In this document: positions 1 through 5,069 of the stretch, one piece after another
Layout: each line of letters begins with the position of its first letter
Position numbering within the stretch: the stretch's first letter is position 1
NCBI GenBank assembly: GCA_003131945.1
Contig: PKWD01000433.1
Coordinates: forward strand, 1 to 7,695
Reading direction: 5' to 3'
DNA: 7,695 nt
Source: Acidimicrobiaceae bacterium
GTDB lineage: Bacteria; Actinomycetota; Acidimicrobiia; Acidimicrobiales; UBA8190
Notes under the pieces: model-generated
The model's input: the letters and a program-made list of their open reading frames with translations, nothing else
The model's database searches: none
What the model was told of the DNA's origin: nothing
Translations under genes and position numbers: made by a program

Positions 1-101
1 ACCGGGCCCTCAACGAGCGCAGGCAGCCCGATCCTGCCGACTATGCCCGCCGGCTGAACGAGCTGCCCGGCGACTGGCCACCACCGGAAACAGCTCGCTA
101 G
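1..101 (+). CDS. C-terminal end of an unidentified protein (partial)
   Basis: The frame starting at base 3 is open from the window edge to a TAG at 99-101 and gives about 32 residues. They are rich in Arg, Pro and Asp/Glu (ending ...LPGDWPPPETAR) and look like a charged, soluble C-terminal tail. The other two forward frames close at 55-57 (frame 1) or read through to a TAG at 110-112 with low-quality, Arg/Ala/Cys-rich content. I do not recognise the family. The gene runs in the same direction as the next ORF, about 130 bases before its preferred start, so it may have been the neighbour of the ERCC4-like gene whose N-terminal part follows. Confidence 0.5.
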   Translation, partial: RALNERRQPDPADYARRLNELPGDWPPPETAR

Positions 102-231
102 ACGAGGCGTAGTCCGCTGCCGTGCCATTACCGGGAAGGGGGCCGCGGCCGTGCGTGGTCATCCCGGCAATCTTGGGGTGTTAGCTGGGCCGCGAGCCTG
201 CGGGGCCGGATCGGGCGAAAGGCTGAAGAGC

Positions 232-603
232 GTGGAACTGCTGATCGCCCGCAACCCGGACCCGGACTCCAGGCTGCCGTATCTGCTGTTGCTGCCGCTG
301 GCCGGCGGGATGGTGTTCCGCACCTCGGGGACCTGGCCGCGCACCAACGCCCGGTACTGCTATCCGGTCTCGGCGGACGAGTGGCCCGACGCCCCGACAT
401 CGTCGAACGGGCAGGCCTTCGGGTCCTGTGTCCGGCGGGGCGCCGCCATCGACCTCGTCCTCGACCGAGGGCGGGAAAATCGCTCCCAGATTGTCTTCAC
501 CAGGGCTCGTGGCCGCGACGCCGTCTTCTGGCAGTCCCCGCGCACCCGCAAGCAGGCCCGCCCCAATGTGACTACTCCCACGGCCCGGGCCGCCGGGATC
601 GCC
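232..603 (+). pseudogene. Truncated ERCC4-type nuclease-like gene (5' part only)
   Basis: This is the 5' part of the chimeric ORF, listed separately because it looks like the remnant of another gene. The similarity to the actinobacterial ERCC4-type family is from memory: ARNPDPDS-LPYLL near the start, FRTSGTWPRT, YCYPVSADEWPD, SCVRRGAAIDLV, DRGRENRSQIVF and FWQSPRTRKQARPNV. In that family the sequence goes on after TARAAGIA into the ERCC4 core, which is absent here. Between about 390 and 423 the expected residues (PDIVER...LR) appear in another forward frame, as though one base is missing near 391-395 and one extra G is present at 421-423. With the core gone, nuclease activity is not expected. 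Confidence 0.55.
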
Positions 604-1941
604 GCCCTGAACAAGGCCAGCAGGAGCAGCCGGGGTGTCTCCAAGACCACCATCAACGTCGTCTTCCCCGTCTCGAACCTCACCGTCCTGTCGTCGAATT
701 TCGGCTTCGCCGGCGACACCGAGTTCGCGGCGCAGACGAGGGCCATCCACACCTTCGTGAACGCGGCCAACGCCCACGGCGGGATCAACGGCCGCAAGAT
801 CAAAGCCATGATCGTGCCCTTCGACCCCACCAACAAAGCCGGGATGCGCGCCGATTGCCTGCAGTGGACCAAGGGCACTCCACCCGTGTTCGCCGTGGTG
901 GACGGGTTGGGATCGTGGGCCGGTGACAATCAGCTGTGCATCACCCAGGAAGGGCACACGCCCTTCATCGGGCAGTGGACGACGACCACCAATTGGATAA
1001 ATGAAGGCGCCCCTTACCTGTGGTGGACCGGTCCCGACCAGGCGTCGATCCTGAGCACCCTGGTGGCCTGGGCCAAGGGGGCGAAGCTGGTCGGAGGGAC
1101 CCGGAAGGTGGCCATCGTGGCCGGGGACCGCGCCAGTGACCAGTCGGCGTTGAACAAGTACCTGCTCCCCGATCTCAAGCGCGCCGGGATCGCCAAACCG
1201 ATGATCGAGACCATCCCGGCCGATCCCTCAGACACGGCCTCGACGGGGGCCGCCGCCCCCTTGATCGTGCAGCACCTGCAGGCGGCCGGCATCACGTCGG
1301 TGATCCCGCTCATGCCGTTCAACGCCATGTTCCCCTACCTGCAGGCGGAGTTCCAGGAGAAGTACTACCCGAAGCTGCTGCTGTCGGACTACGAGGGCTC
1401 CATCGAGTCGGCACTGGGGCTCATCCCGGTGCCCTACGAGAAGGAACTCAACGGCCAGGAGGGAGTCACTGTCGAGACCCTGGGCGGCACCGACGCGCCG
1501 CCGACAGCGGTGAGCAAGGGCGGCTACGACCCCGGTGTGGAGAACTGCTACAAGGTGTGGCACGCCGCCAACCCCAAGCCCCTGCCGGGACAGACCCTCA
1601 TCCACGGAGAGAAGCCGTCGCCCTACATAGAGGAACAGGGTCCCATCGCGGCATGGTGCCAGGGGATCGAACTGTTCGCCACGGCGGCGAGGAAGGCCGG
1701 GCGCAACCTGACGCGGCGCAGCTTCGTCGAGGCGATGGCGAGCATCAAGACCTTCCAGGGCACGTTCTCACCGAGCTTGAGCTACGGGCCGGGCAAGTAC
1801 GCCGGACCCGACGAGTACCAGGTGGTCGCCATACACAACAACGTCCCGCCGTCCTCGGCGTGCGTCCTCACGTACCAGAAGAAGACACAGGGAACCTGCT
1901 GGCAGGTGATTCACAGCTGGAGGCCCCTTGTCACGGGTTGA
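232..1941 (+). CDS. Chimeric ORF: ERCC4-type protein N-terminus joined to a type I ABC substrate-binding protein
   Basis: One open frame of about 569 codons holds two unrelated parts. Residues 1 to ~123 (VELLIARNPDPDS..., FRTSGTWPRT, FWQSPRTRKQARPNV, TPTARAAGI) match, from memory, the N-terminal region of an actinobacterial ERCC4-domain protein of roughly 250 residues; its nuclease-like core is missing. From ~124 the protein is a Peripla_BP_6-type solute-binding protein (LivJ/urea/amide class): an opening strand TTINVVFPV at ~138, the AHGGINGRKI motif typical of the first lobe, AIVAGDRASDQ, LLLSDYEGSIESALG and YIEEQGPIAAWCQ. No signal peptide or lipobox precedes the binding fold, so the product should stay in the cytoplasm and the binding half is probably non-functional. 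I prefer the GTG at 232 because the family similarity begins there, with GAAAGG nine bases upstream. A GTG at 151 with GGGAAGGGGG at 133-142 would add 27 residues of no recognisable content. No permease or ATPase gene of the branched-chain class lies next to it. Confidence 0.75.
   Translation: MELLIARNPDPDSRLPYLLLLPLAGGMVFRTSGTWPRTNARYCYPVSADEWPDAPTSSNGQAFGSCVRRGAAIDLVLDRGRENRSQIVFTRARGRDAVFWQSPRTRKQARPNVTTPTARAAGIAALNKASRSSRGVSKTTINVVFPVSNLTVLSSNFGFAGDTEFAAQTRAIHTFVNAANAHGGINGRKIKAMIVPFDPTNKAGMRADCLQWTKGTPPVFAVVDGLGSWAGDNQLCITQEGHTPFIGQWTTTTNWINEGAPYLWWTGPDQASILSTLVAWAKGAKLVGGTRKVAIVAGDRASDQSALNKYLLPDLKRAGIAKPMIETIPADPSDTASTGAAAPLIVQHLQAAGITSVIPLMPFNAMFPYLQAEFQEKYYPKLLLSDYEGSIESALGLIPVPYEKELNGQEGVTVETLGGTDAPPTAVSKGGYDPGVENCYKVWHAANPKPLPGQTLIHGEKPSPYIEEQGPIAAWCQGIELFATAARKAGRNLTRRSFVEAMASIKTFQGTFSPSLSYGPGKYAGPDEYQVVAIHNNVPPSSACVLTYQKKTQGTCWQVIHSWRPLVTG
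1919..1923 (+). promoter_or_regulatory. Shine-Dalgarno GGAGG inside the preceding gene
   Basis: GGAGG lies four bases before the TTG at 1928 and within the last codons of the substrate-binding ORF. It supports the unusual TTG start of the hydrolase and suggests translational coupling with the upstream ORF, whose stop (1939-1941) falls inside the hydrolase gene. The spacing is on the short side. Confidence 0.5.
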
Positions 1942-2992
1942 GGTCTCGCCGCCGGCGCAGACACAAGGCCGGCAGCGCAACTTCTCGCCGTGGTACTCGT
2001 GGATGGTCCGCCTCCAGCAGCAGCGACTCGAGGACCCGCTGCCCAGCGGCGACGGCCGAGCTCTCGACGAGTGGCGTGTGCGCTGCCGGGTCCGCTTGGG
2101 GGCGCTGCTCGGCCCTTTCCCCGAGCCCGTCCCGCTCGAGCTCGAGACCCTCGAGAGCGTCCAGTGCCAGGGATACAGGCGCGACACGGTCGTCTTCGAC
2201 ACCGAGGTGACGATGTCGGTTCCCGCCTATCTCCTCGTGCCCGACGGTCGGGTGTCGCCGGGACCGGCCGTCCTCGCCGCCCACGGCCACGGTCCGGGCA
2301 AATCGCTGGTCTGCGGGTTGGCCGAAACGCCGGCCCCCAACGGCGACTACGCCGTCCAACTGGTCCGGCGTGGGTATGTGGTGCTGGCCCCTGATATGCG
2401 GTGCTTCGGCGAGAGAGCCGACTGGAACCCCCCGGACCACTACGTCTGTGACACCAACCTCGTCCACGCCGTGATGGCCGGGGAGAACCCGCTGGCGCAG
2501 AACCTGTGGGACCTGGCCCGCTGCCTCGACGTGCTCGAGGCCCATCCCCTGGTGGACGCCGGCCGCATCGGCATGGTCGGCCTCTCGTACGGAGGAACGG
2601 TGACCCTGTTCCTGGCCGCCTGGGATGAACGTGTGGCCGCCTGCGTGGTGAGCGGGTACTTCTCGTCGTGGGCCGAAGCCCACAAGATGCCCTGGAACAT
2701 GTGCGGCTCGCAGGTGCTCACGGGGATGCTCGGCCAACTCGAACATGTGCACCTCGGGGCCCTCATCGCTCCCCGGCCGCTGCTCATCGAGAGCGGAACC
2801 CAGGACGATCTGTTCCCCTACACGGTCGCTTCCGCCGGGTACGAGAGACTCCGTGCTGTCTACGCCACGCTCGGTGCGGGCGGGGACCGGATCGCCCACG
2901 ACGTGTTCGAAGGTGGTCACCAATGGCACGGGGACGCCGCCTACCCGTTCCTGGAGAAGTGGTTGGGTGGCGCCGGCGCCGAAGAGTCGTAG
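1928..2992 (+). CDS. Alpha/beta hydrolase (dienelactone hydrolase / acetyl-xylan-esterase-like)
   Basis: A 354-residue cytoplasmic alpha/beta hydrolase with no signal peptide. The visible elements are in the expected order: an N-terminal FSPWYSWMVRLQQQR cap segment (19-33), the first core strand followed by HGHG at 119-122 (oxyanion region), the nucleophile elbow GLSYGG with Ser220, the acid in GTQDDLFP (probably Asp294) and the histidine in GGHQWHG (His331). The HGHG motif, the length and the N-terminal helix place it near the Abhydrolase_7/AXE1/dienelactone-hydrolase group, so it probably hydrolyses an ester or lactone; the substrate cannot be read from the sequence. The start is a TTG overlapping the previous ORF by 14 bases, backed by GGAGG at 1919-1923. 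An internal ATG at 2003 would cut the conserved N-terminal segment. The gene ends five bases from the convergent lipoprotein gene. Confidence 0.88.
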   Translation: MSRVEVSPPAQTQGRQRNFSPWYSWMVRLQQQRLEDPLPSGDGRALDEWRVRCRVRLGALLGPFPEPVPLELETLESVQCQGYRRDTVVFDTEVTMSVPAYLLVPDGRVSPGPAVLAAHGHGPGKSLVCGLAETPAPNGDYAVQLVRRGYVVLAPDMRCFGERADWNPPDHYVCDTNLVHAVMAGENPLAQNLWDLARCLDVLEAHPLVDAGRIGMVGLSYGGTVTLFLAAWDERVAACVVSGYFSSWAEAHKMPWNMCGSQVLTGMLGQLEHVHLGALIAPRPLLIESGTQDDLFPYTVASAGYERLRAVYATLGAGGDRIAHDVFEGGHQWHGDAAYPFLEKWLGGAGAEES

Positions 2993-2997
2993 CGGGC

Positions 2998-4089
2998 CTA
3001 TCCGGGGACCTGCCAGTGGACGAGGTCGGTGCTACGGGCGATGCCGATCTCGGCATGACCCCAGCCGTCGAACTGGGTGAGCTCGTCACTGCCGGCGTAG
3101 GTGGCGTAGTAGTAACCGTCGGCGGAACGGGCGTCACAGAGGAAGACAGAGTTGGCGTGTTCGTAGTTCACGCTCGACACGCCCGTCCCGGAGTTCCACG
3201 TCTGAGAGGGGATAGCGAGCTCGGTGGCTCCGGTCCAGTGGAGCCACGAGGCCGGCGACCGCGGGTCACCTGAGAGAGTGAACAGCCATGGCTGGTCGAG
3301 GGTGTTGGAGGTGGCCACCAGATGCCAACGTCCGCCCATGGTGAGGAACTCGTAGTTCTCCACCGTGTCCTTGTACAGGGAGATGTCGGGTTTTCCCACC
3401 GACACCCAAGGACCGGCGACAGAGCCGCTTCTCGACCAGGCGATCTCGAAATGCTGAGTGCCGGCGCCCGCTTTGTAGCCCAGGATGAGCCCGTGGCCGG
3501 TCCAGGCCAGTGCCGGATCGATCATGCGGTCGGCGGGGGCGGGTCCGAGGGTCCGGGCCAGGGGGTGAGGAGCCGACCACGTCTCGAGGTTCGCCGACGT
3601 CCGGTAATAGAGCTTCGGCGCCCCGCCGCCCACCTCCCCGGGGCCCGAGTCGTAGGTGACGACGAAGGTGCCCGTCGGGCTGCGCACGACGTCGGGCGAC
3701 ACCACCCCGATCACCCCCCGTTGCGCAGGCCACGGCAGGGGTGACGACCAGTGCACGAGGTCGGTACTGGTGGCGGTGGCGATGTCCCATCGCACCCCCC
3801 CGGGGAGCTGCGCGTCGTCGGTGACGTCGCTGAAGAGCATGTGCCACCGACCGAGCGCCCAGATCAAGGCCTGGTCCTTCACCCCCGCCTGCGGTTCGCT
3901 CAGGATGGGATCGGCCAGCCGGGACCACGCCACGTCAGGTGCGCCCGAGCTCGGGACCACGCAGGCGTGGTCGAGACCACTAGGGACGACGACCGACGGT
4001 GGAGCCGATGCCACCCGTCTCGACGAGCACCCCGCCGAGAGCACCGTGAGGGCGACCAGCACGACCGTGATCGGGGTGAGCGGCCTCAC
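2998..4089 (-). CDS. Lipoprotein with a GH43-like five-bladed beta-propeller
   Basis: A 363-residue exported lipoprotein. The N-terminus (VRPLTPITVVLVALTVLSAGC) is a classic signal peptide with lipobox LSAG-Cys21, so the mature protein is lipid-anchored on the outer face of the membrane. The rest shows propeller-blade repeats: KDQALIWALGRWHMLFS, SPDVVRSPTGTFVVTYD, MIDPALAWTGHGLILGYK and VENYEFLTMGGRWHLVATS, plus STDLVHW twice (near 109 and at 353, one in the first and one in the last blade). This is the pattern of the GH43/GH32/GH68 five-bladed hydrolases. By position, Asp72 (KDQ) could be the general base, Asp191 (IDPA) the pKa modulator and Glu244 or Glu247 the general acid; this assignment is inference. 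The likely job is to hydrolyse or bind an arabino-, xylo- or fructo-type oligosaccharide at the cell surface. The GTG start at 4089 is chosen because it overlaps the nagB-like stop as GTGA and sits right before the signal peptide; a longer reading to 4170 adds 27 unlikely residues. Confidence 0.82.
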   Translation of the reverse strand: MRPLTPITVVLVALTVLSAGCSSRRVASAPPSVVVPSGLDHACVVPSSGAPDVAWSRLADPILSEPQAGVKDQALIWALGRWHMLFSDVTDDAQLPGGVRWDIATATSTDLVHWSSPLPWPAQRGVIGVVSPDVVRSPTGTFVVTYDSGPGEVGGGAPKLYYRTSANLETWSAPHPLARTLGPAPADRMIDPALAWTGHGLILGYKAGAGTQHFEIAWSRSGSVAGPWVSVGKPDISLYKDTVENYEFLTMGGRWHLVATSNTLDQPWLFTLSGDPRSPASWLHWTGATELAIPSQTWNSGTGVSSVNYEHANSVFLCDARSADGYYYATYAGSDELTQFDGWGHAEIGIARSTDLVHWQVPG

Positions 4090-4865
4090 TCCCACCCGAG
4101 GGCGCCGGCCGAACCGGGATCGAGGTGCAGGGCAACATGTGGTTGCGTCCGCAAGATCGAGGCGGGGCACGCCGTCGACACGGGATCGGTGAGCGCACGG
4201 CGGACCGGATCCGCTTTGCGGGCTTCGGGCACGATGGCGAGAACGGTGGCGGCGGAGAGAAGGGCAGGGATGGTGACAGTCATCGCCTGGGCCGGGACGT
4301 CGTCGAGCGAGGCGAAGTGCCCTTCGTCGACCTGCTGCCGGCGGCAGGCCTCTTCGAGCTCGACCACCTTGACCACCAGAGGATCGTCGAAGTCGGCCAC
4401 GGGAGGGTCGTTGAACGCCAGATGGCCGTTCTCACCGATGCCCAGGCAGCACAGATCCAGGGGATGGGCCTCCAGCAGTTCGGCGTAGCGACCGCACTCG
4501 GCCCGGGGATCGGCCCGTCCGTCGAGGTAGTGCGCCGCCCGCGGCCCGACGGGCTCGACGATCCGCTCCCTGATCCAGCGCTGAAAACCGGCCGGATGGT
4601 CCGGACCGGCGCCCAGGTACTCGTCCATATGGAACACAACGACGTCCGACCAGGGAACATCGGCAGTGCCCAGGACGAGGGCGTCGACGAAGGCGAGCTG
4701 CGAGTTGCCGGTGGCGAACATGGCGTGGGCCACCCCCCGCTCGGTCACGGCGCGTCGCAGCACGTCGGCGGCGGCGTCGGCGGCGGACCGGCCGAGGGCG
4801 CCGGCGTCGGGGTGGACGTACACCGCCATACGGTCGACGACCCGATTATGTGCCCCGTCCCCCAT
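4086..4865 (-). CDS. nagB: NagB-family glucosamine-6-phosphate deaminase/isomerase-like enzyme
   Basis: About 259 residues, the normal length for the family, which converts glucosamine-6-phosphate to fructose-6-phosphate and ammonia in the cytoplasm. The phosphate loop region reads MFATGNSQLAF (~49-59), the substrate region HMDEYLGAGPDHPAGF (~79-94, with Asp81), and the active-site motif GIGENGHLAFNDPP (142-155, with His148). The later CRRQQVDEGHF and CPASILR segments are also family-typical. Compared with the E. coli GIGNDGHIAFNEP motif, the Asp before Gly-His is Asn and the following Glu is Asp, as in the GENGH subgroup, so amino-sugar specificity is likely but not certain. The ATG at 4865 is preferred: TACAGT lies six bases upstream, which fits a leaderless message. 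An ATG at 4829 begins exactly at the first strand (MAVYVHPD) and is an alternative. The stop overlaps the GTG of the lipoprotein by four bases, so the two form an operon. Confidence 0.85.
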   Translation of the reverse strand: MGDGAHNRVVDRMAVYVHPDAGALGRSAADAAADVLRRAVTERGVAHAMFATGNSQLAFVDALVLGTADVPWSDVVVFHMDEYLGAGPDHPAGFQRWIRERIVEPVGPRAAHYLDGRADPRAECGRYAELLEAHPLDLCCLGIGENGHLAFNDPPVADFDDPLVVKVVELEEACRRQQVDEGHFASLDDVPAQAMTVTIPALLSAATVLAIVPEARKADPVRRALTDPVSTACPASILRTQPHVALHLDPGSAGALGWE

Positions 4866-4871
4866 GGCCGC

Positions 4872-4877
4872 ACTGTA
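4872..4877 (-). promoter_or_regulatory. Candidate -10 box for a leaderless nagB-like transcript
   Basis: On the minus strand TACAGT is followed by GCGGCC and then ATG. This puts the expected transcription start on or beside the A of the start codon at 4865. Leaderless messages with a TANNNT -10 at this distance are common in actinobacteria. I see no clear -35 hexamer 16-18 bases upstream and no good Shine-Dalgarno before this ATG. Confidence 0.35.
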
Positions 4878-4934
4878 GGCCGATGCCTCCGTGGCGCGGC
4901 TGCCATCGGGCCGGCATCGGAGCTCCGCGCCACC

Positions 4935-4950
4935 GTGGAACCGGTTCCAC
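4935..4950. promoter_or_regulatory. Perfect 16-base palindrome, LacI-family operator-like
   Basis: GTGGAACCGGTTCCAC is an exact inverted repeat with a central CCGG. It fits the general LacI/GalR-family operator pattern TGNAANCGNTTNCA with a CG at the symmetry centre. It lies about 70 bases before the leftward start (4865) and about 120 before the rightward start (5070), where a shared sugar-responsive repressor would be expected. The match is read directly; the identity of the regulator is inference. Confidence 0.65.
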
Positions 4951-4992
4951 AAAGCACCGACAAAGCACCGACAAAGCCCCGACAAAGCCCCG
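4949..4992 (+). repeat. Four tandem copies of an 11-base unit
   Basis: ACAAAGCACCG occurs at 4949 and 4960, and ACAAAGCCCCG at 4971 and 4982, giving 44 contiguous bases. Copies 1-2 and 3-4 are identical within each pair and differ between pairs at one position only. The first copy shares its AC with the end of the palindrome. The period is about one helical turn, so all copies face nearly the same side of the DNA. They could be an accessory binding array or simply slippage; nothing in the window decides this. Confidence 0.85.
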
Positions 4993-5056
4993 GCCACGTT
5001 CCCCAACTAGGGTGTCGTCGTCTCACCGGCGGGACCGGCAACCAGGGGAACAGGGG

Positions 5057-5064
5057 AAGGGGAG
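5057..5064 (+). promoter_or_regulatory. Strong ribosome binding site of the sugar-binding protein gene
   Basis: AAGGGGAG lies five bases before the ATG at 5070. It sets that ATG as the start and rules out the long in-frame upstream extension. It is the clearest Shine-Dalgarno in the window, as expected for a highly made binding protein. Confidence 0.65.
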
Positions 5065-5069
5065 TCCAC

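Larger units (their letters stand above)
4866..5069. promoter_or_regulatory. Divergent intergenic control region
   Basis: This 204-base gap separates the leftward nagB-like/lipoprotein pair from the rightward sugar ABC genes. It holds the 16-base palindrome (4935-4950), the tandem 11-base repeats (4949-4992), the candidate leaderless -10 of the leftward gene and the ribosome binding site of the rightward gene. Both operons are therefore likely to share their control. No gene for a regulator is present in the window. Confidence 0.6.

Noticed and set aside
181..957. Minus-strand open frames over the chimeric ORF
   Set aside because: Low-complexity shadow frames; the plus frame carries recognisable families on both sides of the joint.
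1931..2929. 332-codon minus-strand open frame opposite the hydrolase
   Set aside because: Antisense shadow; the plus strand carries a complete catalytic triad in the correct order.
2985..3005. Bidirectional terminator between the convergent genes
   Set aside because: Only five bases separate the two stops and I see no stem with a T-rich tail on either strand.
4090..4170. Longer start for the lipoprotein gene at 4170
   Set aside because: It puts 27 residues before a typical signal peptide and overlaps the nagB-like gene by 85 bases; the GTG at 4089 makes a neat GTGA overlap.
4866..5006. N-terminal extension of the nagB-like gene to an ATG at 5006
   Set aside because: It would translate the palindrome and tandem repeats into Cys/Arg-rich residues of no family character; NagB proteins have no such extension.
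5008..5013. TAGGGT as a -10 box for the rightward sugar operon
   Set aside because: It is in a sensible place, about 57 bases before the ATG, but there is no -35 match at a normal spacing and such hexamers arise by chance; not listed as a feature.
4125..5069. In-frame upstream extension of the sugar-binding protein ORF
   Set aside because: It runs antisense through the nagB-like gene and would bury the signal peptide; the ATG at 5070 has a strong ribosome binding site and sits directly before the lipoprotein signal.
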